54,019 nucleotides of DNA from Jiangella asiatica. GTDB taxonomy: Bacteria; Actinomycetota; Actinomycetes; Jiangellales; Jiangellaceae. This document shows, piece after piece, positions 16,635 to 26,676 of this stretch. A program made the translations under genes and the position numbers. Position 1 is the first letter of the stretch. Each line of letters opens with the position of its first letter. The notes under the pieces are model-generated. The model saw nothing but the letters and a program-made list of their open reading frames with translations, was not told where the DNA came from and made no database searches. The stretch covers positions 1 through 54,019 of the forward strand of contig NZ_SMKZ01000049.1 of the NCBI RefSeq assembly GCF_004349065.1, given 5' to 3'.

Positions 16635-17608
16635 ACTGCTCCCTGCTCGGTCAACGTCTCGGCCAGCTCGTAGAGCGCAGTAGGGTCGATGCCGTCGGGT
16701 TGGCGTCGAAGCTCGTAGACCGGCCGGCCGAGGTCGTCGACGACGGAGCGCTGCTTTCGCTCCAGCGCCACCCGCTCGGCGTGGTCGGCGGCCTCCCGGG
16801 TCAGCAGGCCGACGACGTCGTCGGACGCGGGCAGCCCGGCCGAGCGTAGCCCGTCGGCGATAGTGTCGCTGTCGAGCCGGCCGCGTCGGGCGGCGGCCAG
16901 CTCCCGTGGCTTCAGGTGAGCCGGGCGGACCTGGTTGACGACGACGGCGCCGACCGGGATGTGTGCGGCGCGCAGGTCGGCGACGACGTCCGCGGTCTCC
17001 TGCACGGGCATGTCCTCCAGCAGGGTCACCAGGTGGACGGCGGTGCGCGGGCTGTGGATCAGTTCGGTGATGGAGGTGGCCTGCCGGTTGATCGGTCCGA
17101 CCCGTGCCAGCGACGACACCGACGTGGTGACGTCGAGGAACCGGAGCACCCGGCCGGTGGGCGGTGCGTCCAGCACGATCGCGTCGTACACGAACCGGTC
17201 CCCGGTGCGCCGGCGAGTGGCCTCGTAGGCCTTGCCGGTCAGCAGCACGTCACGCAGGCCAGGCGCGATGGTCGTGGCGAAGTCGACGAAGCCCAGCTTG
17301 TCCAGCGCGCGCCCGGCCCTGCCGAGCCGGTAGAACATGTCGAGGTACTCGTGCATCGCCTCGCGAGCCTGGATGGCCAGGGCGTACACCTCGCCACCAC
17401 CCGGTGCGGACGAGACGCGGTGCTCGTCGTAGCCCAGCGGCGGGACGTCGAAGAGCTGGGCGAGGCCCTGCCGCTCCTCGACCTCGGCGACGAGGACCCG
17501 GCGGCCGCCGGCGGCCAGCGCCATGGCCAGCGCACCGGCGACGGTGGTCTTGCCCGTGCCGCCCTTCCCGGTGACGACGTGCAACCGCACGCCTTCCCAG
17601 TCACCCAC
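16631..17608 (-). CDS. ArsA-family (GET3-like) ATPase, first of pair
   Basis: A 325-residue ATPase with P-loop GKGGTGKTT at 14-22, VLVAEVEERQGLAQLFDVPP, and YDAIVLDAPPTGRVLRFLD. It corresponds to Rv3679, partner of the following gene. Its P-loop carries the signature Lys (GKGG) of deviant Walker ATPases, whereas the partner has GAGG, so the two sites are not equivalent. ATG start, 10 bp after the PAP2 stop, meaning it is probably transcribed with the upstream exporter/PAP2 genes as well as with its partner. Confidence 0.88.
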   Translation of the reverse strand: MGDWEGVRLHVVTGKGGTGKTTVAGALAMALAAGGRRVLVAEVEERQGLAQLFDVPPLGYDEHRVSSAPGGGEVYALAIQAREAMHEYLDMFYRLGRAGRALDKLGFVDFATTIAPGLRDVLLTGKAYEATRRRTGDRFVYDAIVLDAPPTGRVLRFLDVTTSVSSLARVGPINRQATSITELIHSPRTAVHLVTLLEDMPVQETADVVADLRAAHIPVGAVVVNQVRPAHLKPRELAAARRGRLDSDTIADGLRSAGLPASDDVVGLLTREAADHAERVALERKQRSVVDDLGRPVYELRRQPDGIDPTALYELAETLTEQGAV

Positions 17609-17618
17609 GCCCCAGAGC

Positions 17619-18452
17619 CTACGTGACCGCCGGTACGTGCTGCGCGAAGGAGTGCACGGACCGGCCGTGCAGGAGCCTCTGCAACGCGAACCCGGCCGAC
17701 AATGCGATGTAGCCGCCGACGGCGTCGAGCACGTAGTGGTTCGCGGTGCCAGTGATGACGATGAGCGTCGCCAGCGGGTACATGACGCCCAGGACCCGCA
17801 CCAGGCGGTGCCGGGCGAACATCACGATGGCGACACCGCACCACAGGGACCAGCCGGCGTGCATGGATGGCATGGCCGCGTACTGGTTGGTCAGGCTCTG
17901 CAGGTCGCCCGACGTGACCGAGCCCCAGGTCTCGTGGATGGCGACGGTGTCGTGGAACAGCCCGCCGGGCAGCAGCCGCGGCGGCGCCAACGGGTAGAAG
18001 AAGTACCCGAACAGCGCCAGCACGGTGGTGAAGGCGAGGACCGTGCGGGCGGCCCGGTACCGGCCCGGATGCTGCCAGAACAGCCACACCAGGACCGCGC
18101 CGGTGACCACGAAGTGCATGATCGCGTAGAAGTAGCTCATCGCGACCGCGAGCCACTCGACGGCGTGTACGGTGTGGTTGAGCCACAGCTCGAAGTCGAT
18201 GTTGAGGCTCTGTTCGGCGCGCCAGATGTCGAGGCTGCTGGCGATGGCGCGGGGCCGGTTCGCCGGCACCGCGTTGCGGATCATCGAGTAGATCGCGTAG
18301 GCCGACGCCAGCAGGGCCAGCTCGGCGAAGAGAACGGGGCGCCGGGGCGTCCGGATGCGCCTCAGCGCCCGCTGCCAGACGGACGGGTTTGGCGGAGATG
18401 CCGGCGCTGGCGGTACCGGCGCCGGCTCCTCCACCACGGTCGGATGTGCCAC
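17619..18452 (-). CDS. PAP2-superfamily membrane phosphatase/phosphotransferase
   Basis: About 277 residues, six hydrophobic segments, with the three PAP2 phosphatase motifs in the Aur1/inositol-phosphoryl-transferase variant: YPLAPPRLLP, MPSMHAGWSLW (catalytic Ser-x-His) and GTANHYVLDAVGGY (second His, Asp). Likely acts on a lipid phosphate or transfers a phospho-head group at the membrane. GTG 18452 has GGGGGAT upstream and is preferred; a TTG five codons earlier is possible. It lies between the ABC permease (23-bp gap) and the ArsA pair (10-bp gap) on the same strand. Confidence 0.88.
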   Translation of the reverse strand: MAHPTVVEEPAPVPPAPASPPNPSVWQRALRRIRTPRRPVLFAELALLASAYAIYSMIRNAVPANRPRAIASSLDIWRAEQSLNIDFELWLNHTVHAVEWLAVAMSYFYAIMHFVVTGAVLVWLFWQHPGRYRAARTVLAFTTVLALFGYFFYPLAPPRLLPGGLFHDTVAIHETWGSVTSGDLQSLTNQYAAMPSMHAGWSLWCGVAIVMFARHRLVRVLGVMYPLATLIVITGTANHYVLDAVGGYIALSAGFALQRLLHGRSVHSFAQHVPAVT

Positions 18453-18475
18453 CCCAAAATCCCCCAACTACCGGA

Positions 18476-20127
18476 TCAGGTCGTCGTAAGGTCACGCCGG
18501 CGGAAGCCGAGCAGACCGAACACAACGAGGGCGACCGCTAGCACACCCATTATGACCAATGCTGTCGTTCCGAGTTCACCGCCCGGCAGTGTTGCGGCCG
18601 CATCGAACGGCGAGAGGTTCGTCACCCAGTCCGGGAACTGGAAGAACCCCCCGAGCATCCCGACGACCACGCCGTACGTGACGACGACCCACGCCGCGGG
18701 CAGTGCCCTTGGCGCCAGTCCGACGAGAGCGACGGCGACGGCCGCGACGAACCAGATGGCGACGGTGTGCGCCATGGCCGCGCCGAAGAACTGGCCGAGC
18801 ACACTTGCGTCCTCGAGCGTCAACGCGGCGCTGATGCCCAGACCCAGGCCGCCGACCACGACGAGCAGCAGGCTGCCGCCGAGTGCGATGGCGACGTGGC
18901 TGACCGCGAACCGGACCTTGCCGACAGCGGTGGCGAGGACGGGCTCGGCGCGCCCGGCCGTCTCCTCGGTACGCAACCGGGTGACGGCGATGACGGCGTA
19001 CGCCGCCGCCAGCAAGGCCATGAGCTGGATGATCAGCGCCATGAAGGCTTGGATGATGGTCTGGCCCGTGCCCTGCTCGAGCATGTCGGCGATCGAGGAG
19101 TTGTCGTTCACGAACTCCTCGATGGACGAAGCCAGACCCCCGTAGCCGAGCCCGAACACGAACAGGCCGACGGTCCAGCCGATCAGGTTGCCGCGCTGCA
19201 GCCGGATCGCCAGACCCAGCGGCGACGACAACCTCGCGCCGGCGCGCGCCGGCCCGGGTTTCGGCTGGACCAGGCCGGCGCCGACGTCACGACGGCTGGT
19301 CAGCGCGAACGCCACGGCGATCAGACCCACCGTCACCGCGGCGGCGATGAGCAGTGGCCACCAGCGGTCGTCGACGTAGACCTTGGTGCGCTGCGCCCAC
19401 CCGATGGGCGACAGCCACGACAACGCCTCGGCGCCTACGTCGCCGATGGCCCGCAGCACGAAGGCGAGGCCGAGGACGGCGGCTGCCATGCCGGACGCGG
19501 CTCGTGCGTGCTCGGTGATCTGTGCCGTCAGCGCGGCGACGCCGGTGAAGACCAGCCCGACGGCGGCGGTCGCGGCACCGAACAGCAGCGAGCCGGACGC
19601 CGAGAGCTCGTCGAGCGCCGCCGGCATCAGTACGGCGAGCAGCAGCCCGATCACGATGTTGGCGCCGCCGACGACGATGATGGCCGCCGTGGTGCCCGCG
19701 TGCCGGCCGAGCACCCCGGCCCGCAGCAGCTCGGTGCGGCCGGTCTCCTCCTCGGTGCGGGTGTGCCGGATCATGAGCAGGATGCTCATCAGCGCCACGG
19801 CGATGGCGAGGAAGCTGAGCAGCTCGTTGGCGGTCATGGCGCCGTACGTGTAGTCGTCCTTGCCGTACGCCGGCCCGGTGAGCGCGATCGTGGCCGGGTT
19901 GTCCAGCAGGTCCGCCCGAGCCTGCCGGTCGGCGGCCGTCGGGTACGTCTCGGGGAACGTGGGCAGGCTGCCGACGACGCTGAGCACGATCGCGCCGATC
20001 CAGATCGGCAGCCGGACCCGGTCGCGGCGCAGGATGAAGCGGATCAGGGTGCCGGTGCCCGTCAAGGTGTTGCCGCGGGCGTGCGGCGCGGCGTGCTGGC
20101 GCGGGCGAGGTGCTGCGGTCGTGACGC

Positions 20128-20131
<4 letters not shown>
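18476..20131 (-). CDS. ABC-2-type exporter permease
   Basis: A 551-residue permease with about twelve membrane segments in two similar halves. Each half has a motif after the second segment: [21 protein letters not shown] in the first, [21 protein letters not shown] in the second. This is the layout of the tetronasin-type multidrug/polyether exporter permeases. It pairs with the ATPase whose stop overlaps its GTG start (GTGA). Substrate unknown; antibiotic or lipid export is plausible given the MarR regulator. Confidence 0.9.
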
Positions 20132-21054
<923 letters not shown>

Positions 21055-21073
21055 GATCTCGACACTACACATT

Positions 21074-21091
21074 ATTCACAGTTTTGTGAAT
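21074..21091. promoter_or_regulatory. MarR operator between the ABC exporter and marR-1
   Basis: ATTCACAGTTTTGTGAAT is a perfect inverted repeat (7-bp arms, 4-bp spacer) in the 83-bp divergent gap. The same core recurs at 22592-22609 upstream of a paralogous MarR gene. Confidence 0.75.
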
Positions 21092-21137
21092 CTCTTTAAG
21101 TCCGTTATGGTCGTGACGTGTGTGGAGGGGGTGAAGC

Positions 21138-21680
21138 ATGACGGTGGCCATCGAACGCAGTGCCGTGCACGAGGACGAGGTGCTGCGGTTCGTGGAACGG
21201 CTGGCCATGTTGCTGACCGACTCCGGGCTGGCGCGGATGCCGGCGCGGGTGTTCGCCTACGTGCTCACCTCGGACGCCGAGACCCATACGGCGGTGGAGC
21301 TGGCGCGCGGCCTGCGGGTCAGCCCGGCGGCCATCTCGGGCGCGGTCCGGCTGCTGGTGGATCTCCACCTGCTGGTCAGGGACCGGGAGCCGGGAGACCG
21401 CGTTGACCACTACCGCCTCGAGGGCGACGACGTCTGGGCCACGCTGGTGGAGCGGCGGCTGCCCATCTTCGACCGTTACGACCAGGTGTTCGCCGAGGGT
21501 CAGAAGCTGCTGCCGACGGACCGCCGGGGTACCCGGCGCATCCGAGAGACTCAGGACTACTACCGGTTCTTCGCGGCCGAGCTGCGCAGCCTGCACGAGC
21601 GCTGGCTGAGTCGCCATGCCGAGCCGTCCCCGGCGGTCAAAAGCGCACCGCCACCGGCTGGGGCGGAGCCTCGCGAATGA
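21138..21680 (+). CDS. MarR-family transcriptional regulator (paralogue 1)
   Basis: A 180-residue winged-helix regulator, of the GbsR-like MarR type: LARMPARVFAYVLTSDAETHTAVELARGL cut at its HTH, VSPAAISGAVRLLVDLHLL as recognition helix, and a wing (DREPGDRVDHYRL). Strong ribosome binding site (GGAGGGGGTG) before ATG 21138. It is about half identical by eye to the protein at 22656. It probably represses itself and the divergent ABC exporter through the palindrome at 21074. Its last 44 bp overlap the convergent EamA gene. Confidence 0.9.
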   Translation: MTVAIERSAVHEDEVLRFVERLAMLLTDSGLARMPARVFAYVLTSDAETHTAVELARGLRVSPAAISGAVRLLVDLHLLVRDREPGDRVDHYRLEGDDVWATLVERRLPIFDRYDQVFAEGQKLLPTDRRGTRRIRETQDYYRFFAAELRSLHERWLSRHAEPSPAVKSAPPPAGAEPRE

Positions 21681-22476
21681 CCGGGCGGCGGCTGCCACGG
21701 GCCAGCAGCACGACGCCGGTCCCGGCGACGACGGCGGCGGCAACGGCCACCGCGACCGAGCCCGGGCCGCCCTCGAACCGCTCGCCCAGCAGGCCGATGC
21801 CGATGGCGGCGGCGGTGACGGGGTTGACGATGGTGGCCGTGGCCAAGGGTGCGCCGAGCCCGCCCCGATACGCGGTGCGGGCCACCGCCAGCCCGCCGCC
21901 GGCGAAGGCCACCACGACGACGCTGGCCGGGTTGAGCACGCCGGTCCAGCCGGTGTCGGCGACCCGGATGGTGACGGTCTGCGTCATGGCTGAGGACACG
22001 CCGAAGGTCACGCCGGCGGCCAAGGCGTAGAGCAGGCTGCGGCGCACCGGCCGCAGGTGCAGCCGGCGGGCGGTGACGACGGCGGTGACGACGAGGAGGA
22101 CGACAGCACTGGTGAGGGCGCCGATCTGGGGAGACGTCAGCTCGCTGCGCGGCCGGGTGGGCGACGTGAAGAGCAGCAGGCCGGCCAGGCCCGCCATGCT
22201 CAGCGCCATGCCGGTCCACTCCCGCCGGCTCACCCGCCGCTCGACCAGGACCGCCGACAGGACGAGCGCGAACGCGAGGCTCAGCACTCCGAGCGGCTGG
22301 ACGACCGTGAGCGGGCCGAAGTGCAGGGCACACACATGCAGTGAGGAGGCGGCGCCGGTGAGGCATACCGACGACCACAGGCGGTGCCGCGCGACCATGC
22401 CGAGGGCGGCGACGGCGTGCAGGACGGCTGCTCCGACGGCGAACGCCACGGCGAAGCCCACGCTGCTCACCGCCAT
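21637..22476 (-). CDS. EamA/DMT-family transporter
   Basis: A 279-residue membrane protein with nine or ten hydrophobic segments and the DMT repeats: HFGPLTVVQPLGVLSLAFAL in the first half and GAPLATATIVNPVTAAAIGI with LLGERF in the second. Members export metabolites or drugs; substrate unknown. It is divergent from the MarR gene at 22656, whose operator (22592-22609) lies in the shared 179-bp gap, and its 3' end overlaps the first MarR gene by 44 bp in the convergent sense. Confidence 0.87.
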   Translation of the reverse strand: MAVSSVGFAVAFAVGAAVLHAVAALGMVARHRLWSSVCLTGAASSLHVCALHFGPLTVVQPLGVLSLAFALVLSAVLVERRVSRREWTGMALSMAGLAGLLLFTSPTRPRSELTSPQIGALTSAVVLLVVTAVVTARRLHLRPVRRSLLYALAAGVTFGVSSAMTQTVTIRVADTGWTGVLNPASVVVVAFAGGGLAVARTAYRGGLGAPLATATIVNPVTAAAIGIGLLGERFEGGPGSVAVAVAAAVVAGTGVVLLARGSRRPVIREAPPQPVAVRF

Positions 22477-22591
22477 CCCTCTCGGTAGCCGACACGGGGG
22501 GAGCCCGCGTCAGCACCGGAGCCCCACCGAGAATGTAACGTCCGGCCGACAACCGAAGGCGAGCTACCCCACGACTCCGAGCATATTGGTT

Positions 22592-22609
22592 TTTCACGAA
22601 ATTGTGAAT
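22592..22609. promoter_or_regulatory. MarR operator between EamA and marR-2
   Basis: TTTCACGAAATTGTGAAT contains TTCAC-N6-GTGAA and lines up with the operator at 21074, with the right half-site identical. It lies 47 bp before the start of the MarR gene at 22656 and 116 bp before the EamA start. Confidence 0.7.
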
Positions 22610-22655
22610 TGGGTGAAATGTATGATGGTAGTCCCACACGAGGGGGCGTGCACAG

Positions 22656-23162
22656 ATGGCTGAGGCACCGGACGGCGGATACGACGACGCGCTGCTGCGG
22701 TTCGTCGAGCAGTTCGCGCTGGTGCTGGCCGACTCAGGGCTGGCGCGGATGCCGGCGCGGGTCTTCGCGTTCGTGCTCGCCGACGACGACGACCGCTACA
22801 CCGCGGCGGAGCTCGCCGAAGGACTGCGGGTGAGCCCGGCCGCCATCTCCGGAGCGGTGCGCACACTGGTGCAAGCCGGCCTGCTGGCCCGCGAACGGGA
22901 GCCCGGCTCGCGCGCCGACCACTACCGCATCTACGACGACGACGTCTGGTCGCACATCATCATGCAGCGCGAGCCCCTGCTGCGCCGCTACTCCGAGGTT
23001 CTCGCCGACGGCATCGGCAAGCTCGGCGACAGCCGGGGCACCCGCCGGCTGGCCGAGACCCTGGAGTACATGGACTTCATGCGCGCGGAGCTTCCCGGGA
23101 TCATGCAGCGCTGGCAAGCACACCTGGAGAAGCTGCGCGCGCAGCGTTCACAGGTCGAGTAG
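22656..23162 (+). CDS. MarR-family transcriptional regulator (paralogue 2)
   Basis: A 168-residue paralogue of the protein at 21138. The core LRFVEQFALVLADSGLARMP, VSPAAISGAVRTLVQAGLL and the EREPGSRADHYRIYDDDVW wing are nearly the same; the N- and C-termini differ. It should bind the related palindrome at 22592 and control itself and the divergent EamA transporter. Cross-binding between the two regulators is likely given the shared half-sites. Its 3' end overlaps the convergent E2 gene by 15 bp. Confidence 0.9.
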   Translation: MAEAPDGGYDDALLRFVEQFALVLADSGLARMPARVFAFVLADDDDRYTAAELAEGLRVSPAAISGAVRTLVQAGLLAREREPGSRADHYRIYDDDVWSHIIMQREPLLRRYSEVLADGIGKLGDSRGTRRLAETLEYMDFMRAELPGIMQRWQAHLEKLRAQRSQVE

Positions 23163-24419
23163 CAGCCCGAGCGGCGACTCCACCCGATCGGCCACCCAGC
23201 GCAGGAAGCCACCGGCCACGCCGCCGTCGCAGACCCGGTGGTCGAACGTCAGCGACAGCTGGGTGACCTTGCGGACGGCGAGCTGGCCATCCACCACCCA
23301 CGGCTTGTCGACGATACGCCCGACACCCAACAGCGCCGCTTCCGGATGGTTGATGATCGGCGTGGACCCGTCGACGCCGAACACGCCGTAGTTGTTCAGC
23401 GTGAACGTGCCGCCGGTGAGCTGTTCCGGTGCCAGCTTCCCGTCCCGCGCGAGCGCGGTCAGGCTCGCCAGCTCCGTCGCCAGCTCGGTGGTGCTCATCC
23501 GGTCGGCGCCGTGCACGACGGGGACGACGAGCCCGCGGCCGGTCTGCGCCGCGAAGCCGAGGCCGACACCGTCGTGACGCACCACGACGAGGTCGTCGCC
23601 GTCATGTTCGACCGACGAGTTCAGCTCCGGGTACCGCACCAGGCCGGCCACGACGATGCGCCCGATCAGCGCCAGCAGCCCGACCGGCCGATCCGGCGCG
23701 GCCGCCCGCAGCGTCTCGCGCGCCTCGACCAGCGCGGTCGCATCGACGTCCACCCACGTCGTGGCGTCGGGGATCTCGCGCCGGCTGCGGGCCAACCGCT
23801 CGGCGACCGTGCGACGCACCCCCCGCAGCGTCTCCCGGTACCCTTCCACCGTCGGTGCGCTGACCACCGCGGCGGCCGGCGGCGCCGTCGTCGTCGCGGC
23901 CGCCTCGACGTCTCGGCGCAGGATCACGCCGGCCGGCCCGGAGCCGGACAGCAGTCGCACGTCGACGCCGTGGTCCCGGGCCAGCCGCCGCACCACGGGG
24001 GACAGCACGCGAGGCGCCCCGGTTCCCTTCCCGGCCCCGGTGCGTGTTTCCCGGCGGGTGCGGCGGCGTTCCATGGTCGCGTTGCCGGTGCCGTAACCCA
24101 CCAGGACCGCCCCGGACGCCGTCGTCGTCGCGGCCGCCTCTCCCGGTGCGACGGTGACCAGCGGTGCGCCGACGGTGACCAGCTCGCCGGGCGCCGCGTG
24201 CAGCTTCGTCACCCGGCCGGCGTGTGGGCACGGCACCTCGACCGTCGCCTTGGCCGTCTCGACGTCCACCACCACCTCGTCGACGCGGACCTCGTCGCCC
24301 TCGGCGACCCGCCAGGTGACGATCTCGGCCTCGGTCAGGCCCTCGCCGAGGTCTGGTAGGCAGAAGGTACGGTCCGGTTGCCTGCCGGCCTCGACGGAGA
24401 AACGTGTCTCGGCCGTCAT
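23148..24419 (-). CDS. bkdB: Branched-chain 2-oxoacid dehydrogenase E2 (dihydrolipoyl acyltransferase)
   Basis: A 423-residue E2 subunit. Domains in order: one lipoyl domain (about 18-92) with the lipoylated Lys57 in VETAKATVE; a low-complexity linker; a peripheral-subunit-binding domain near 135-170 (LSPVVRRLARDHGVDVRLL, GPAGVILRRDV); and the acyltransferase core ending in FDHRVCDGGVAGGFLRW with catalytic His. It transfers the acyl group to CoA. Start ATG 24419 overlaps the E1-beta stop (ATGA). No E3 gene follows, so dihydrolipoamide dehydrogenase must come from elsewhere. A pyruvate complex is the alternative, but the split E1 and the Lrp regulator favour branched-chain acids. Confidence 0.9.
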   Translation of the reverse strand: MTAETRFSVEAGRQPDRTFCLPDLGEGLTEAEIVTWRVAEGDEVRVDEVVVDVETAKATVEVPCPHAGRVTKLHAAPGELVTVGAPLVTVAPGEAAATTTASGAVLVGYGTGNATMERRRTRRETRTGAGKGTGAPRVLSPVVRRLARDHGVDVRLLSGSGPAGVILRRDVEAAATTTAPPAAAVVSAPTVEGYRETLRGVRRTVAERLARSRREIPDATTWVDVDATALVEARETLRAAAPDRPVGLLALIGRIVVAGLVRYPELNSSVEHDGDDLVVVRHDGVGLGFAAQTGRGLVVPVVHGADRMSTTELATELASLTALARDGKLAPEQLTGGTFTLNNYGVFGVDGSTPIINHPEAALLGVGRIVDKPWVVDGQLAVRKVTQLSLTFDHRVCDGGVAGGFLRWVADRVESPLGLLLDL

Positions 24420-25426
24420 GTCGCCGCTCCGCTGAGGAAGCGCGAGTCGGGCGCGTCGTCCCATTGCAGGCGGTCGACGGTGTCGAGCACGCGGTCGACA
24501 CCGGGCAGGTGGTACTTCTCCAGCACCGGCGGCGGATACGGGATGTCCCAGCCGGTCACCCGCAGCACCGGCGCCCACAGCGAGTGGAAGCACCGCTCCT
24601 GTACCCGGGCTGCGATCTCCGCCGAGACGCTGGCGAAGCCGGATGCCTCGGCGACCACCACGCAGCGGCCGGTCCTGCGCACCGACGCCGCCACGGTCTC
24701 GTCGTCGAACGGGACCAGCGTGCGCAAGTCGATCACCTCGAGCTGGCGGCCGTCCCCGGCGGCCGCTTCCGCCGCCTGGAGTGCAACCGGCAGCGTCGGC
24801 CCGTATGCCAGCAGTGTCGCGTCGGAGCCCGCGCGGCGCACCTCGGCGGTGCCGAACGGCGCCGTGCGCACCGGGAGCCCGGTTTCGTCCTTGCTCCAGT
24901 AAAGCTTCTTGGCCTCCATGAACACGACGGGGTCGGGGTCGGCGATCGCCTCACGCAGCAGCGAGTACGCGTCGGCGACGGTCGCCGGCGTGACGACCTT
25001 GAGGCCGGGCGTGTGCGCGTAGTACGCCTCGGAGGAGTCGGAGTGGTGCTCGACGCCGCCGATGCCACCGGCGTAGGGCACCCGGATCACCATCGGCAGG
25101 CCGACGGCGCCGCGGGTCCGGTTGCGCATCTTCGCCACGTGCGAGGCGAGCTGCTCGAACGCCGGATAGGCGAACGCGTCGAACTGCATCTCGACCACGG
25201 GCCGGAACCCGTTCATGGCCATGCCGAGCGCCAGCCCGACGATGCCGCTCTCTGCCAGCGGCGTGTCGAAGCAGCGCTCCTCGCCGAACTCCGCGGTCAG
25301 GCCGTCGGTGACCCGGAAGACGCCGCCGAGCGGTCCGACGTCCTCGCCGAACACGACGACGGAGTCGTCCTCGCGCAAGGCGTCGCGCAGCGCCGCGTTG
25401 AGCGCCTTGCCCATGGTGAGCGTCAT
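24416..25426 (-). CDS. bkdC: Branched-chain 2-oxoacid dehydrogenase E1 beta subunit
   Basis: A 336-residue transketolase-like beta subunit: GEDVGPLGGVFRVTDGL, DTPLAESGIVGLALGMAM, FDAFAYPAFEQLASHVAKMR, GGIGGVEHHSDSSEAYYAHTPG, EAKKLYW and a C-terminal VTGWDIPYPPPVLEKYHLP. It forms the E1 heterotetramer with the upstream alpha subunit and decarboxylates leucine-, isoleucine- and valine-derived 2-oxoacids, supplying branched starters for fatty acids. ATGA overlaps at both ends show a tightly coupled three-gene operon. Confidence 0.93.
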   Translation of the reverse strand: MTLTMGKALNAALRDALREDDSVVVFGEDVGPLGGVFRVTDGLTAEFGEERCFDTPLAESGIVGLALGMAMNGFRPVVEMQFDAFAYPAFEQLASHVAKMRNRTRGAVGLPMVIRVPYAGGIGGVEHHSDSSEAYYAHTPGLKVVTPATVADAYSLLREAIADPDPVVFMEAKKLYWSKDETGLPVRTAPFGTAEVRRAGSDATLLAYGPTLPVALQAAEAAAGDGRQLEVIDLRTLVPFDDETVAASVRRTGRCVVVAEASGFASVSAEIAARVQERCFHSLWAPVLRVTGWDIPYPPPVLEKYHLPGVDRVLDTVDRLQWDDAPDSRFLSGAAT

Positions 25427-26574
25427 CGGGCCTCCCCGGCGCCGTGCTCGTGGGCCAGTTCCTCGGCCAACCAGCGGGCCTGCTCGCGCAGTTGCGCCGT
25501 CGGCTCGGCGTACACGTGCGCGAACAGGTCGGCCGGATCGCCCGTGGCCTCCTCGCCGAGCCGGGTGCGTACGTCGTCGGCGAACGCCTCGGCGGCCTCA
25601 CGAGCGGCGCTCACGTCGTCGTCGGTGAGCTCGCCGGCGGTACGCAGGTGGGCCTCGAGCCGGGCGATCGGGTCGCGGCGCTTCCACATCTCGACTTCGT
25701 CGTGGTCGCGGTAGCGGGTGTCGTCGTCGGCGTTGGTGTGCGGCTCGACGCGATACGTGTGTGCCTCGACGAGGACCGGTCCACCGCCGGCGCGGGCGGA
25801 CTCGACGGCGTCGCCGAGCACGGCCAGCACGGCGACCGGGTCGTTGCCGTCGACGCGCTCGCCACGCACGCCGTAGCCGACTCCCTTGTGCGCCAGCGAC
25901 GGCGCGGCGGTCTGCCGCGACAGCGGCACCGAGATCGCGTAGCCGTTGTTCTGCACCAGGAACACGACCGGCACGTGGAAGACCGCGGCGAAGTTCAGCG
26001 CCTCGTGGAAGTCGCCCTCGCTGGTGCCGCCGTCGCCGACCAGAGCCAGCGCGACGGTGTCCTCGCCGCGCCGCCTGGCCGCGTAGGCGAGGCCGACGGC
26101 GTGGGGCGCGTGGGTGGCCAGCGGCGTGCACTGCGGCGCGGTGCGGGTGGTGGTGGGGTCGTAGCCGCAGTGCCAACTGCCGCGCAGCAGCGTCAGGGCC
26201 TCGACCGGGTCGATGCCGCGGCTCACCAGCGCCATGGTGTCGCGGTAAGTGGGGAACAGCCAGTCGGTGTCGCGCAGCGCGAGGACGGCACCGATCTCGC
26301 CGGCCTCCTGACCGCGGCTGGACGGATAGACGGCGAGGCGGCCCTGCTTGGTGAGGGCCGTGGCCTGCGAGTCGAACCGGCGGCCGACGACCATGGCGCG
26401 GTACGCCTGGCGGAGCAGCTCGGTTGCCGGCCGTTGGTAGCGACCGTGCGCGTCGCCCGGCGCGGGTCCGCCGTCGTCGTCGAGGAACCTGATCGGCTCG
26501 GCCGCCGGCAGCAACCCGGAGGCGTCGGCGGGCAGCGCGGCCGTGGGCATCCGGTGCTCGGCCTGTGTGGTCAT
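25423..26574 (-). CDS. bkdA: Branched-chain 2-oxoacid dehydrogenase E1 alpha subunit
   Basis: A 383-residue alpha subunit with the thiamine-diphosphate motif GDGGTSEGDFHEALNFA ending in VQNNGYAIS, plus YPSSRGQEAGEIGAVLAL, HAPHAVGLAYAARRRGE and VEAHTYRVEPHTNADDDTRYR (phosphorylation-loop region). An N-terminal ~35-residue Ala/Pro-rich extension precedes IRFLDDDG. ATG start. First gene of the operon; divergent from an Lrp-type regulator with a TTTTC/GAAAA site between them. Confidence 0.93.
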   Translation of the reverse strand: MTTQAEHRMPTAALPADASGLLPAAEPIRFLDDDGGPAPGDAHGRYQRPATELLRQAYRAMVVGRRFDSQATALTKQGRLAVYPSSRGQEAGEIGAVLALRDTDWLFPTYRDTMALVSRGIDPVEALTLLRGSWHCGYDPTTTRTAPQCTPLATHAPHAVGLAYAARRRGEDTVALALVGDGGTSEGDFHEALNFAAVFHVPVVFLVQNNGYAISVPLSRQTAAPSLAHKGVGYGVRGERVDGNDPVAVLAVLGDAVESARAGGGPVLVEAHTYRVEPHTNADDDTRYRDHDEVEMWKRRDPIARLEAHLRTAGELTDDDVSAAREAAEAFADDVRTRLGEEATGDPADLFAHVYAEPTAQLREQARWLAEELAHEHGAGEAR

Positions 26575-26631
26575 GACTCACTCCATCCGCCGCGGACGCT
26601 CTACCTCCAGATACTGCGCGGGCTGAGATGG

Positions 26632-26653
26632 TTTTCTCTACAATCGGGGAAAA
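26632..26653. promoter_or_regulatory. Candidate Lrp/AsnC site between bkdA and its regulator
   Basis: TTTTC (26632-26636) and GAAAA (26649-26653) form an A/T-rich dyad 22 bp across, in a region otherwise G/C-rich. The spacing and character fit Lrp-family binding. It lies 58 bp upstream of bkdA and 23 bp upstream of the regulator GTG. Confidence 0.45.
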
Positions 26654-26676
26654 TCGGCGACGCATGGCGAGGTGGG

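Noticed and set aside
15489-17608. Arsenic-resistance operon
   Set aside because: The ArsA-like ATPases lack arsB, arsR, arsC or arsD neighbours and sit in the Rv3679/Rv3680 context.
21074-21091. CRP site at ATTCACAGTTTTGTGAAT
   Set aside because: The half-sites face the wrong way (TCACA first, TGTGA second) and the spacing is 4; a related dyad stands before the MarR paralogue, so it is assigned to MarR.
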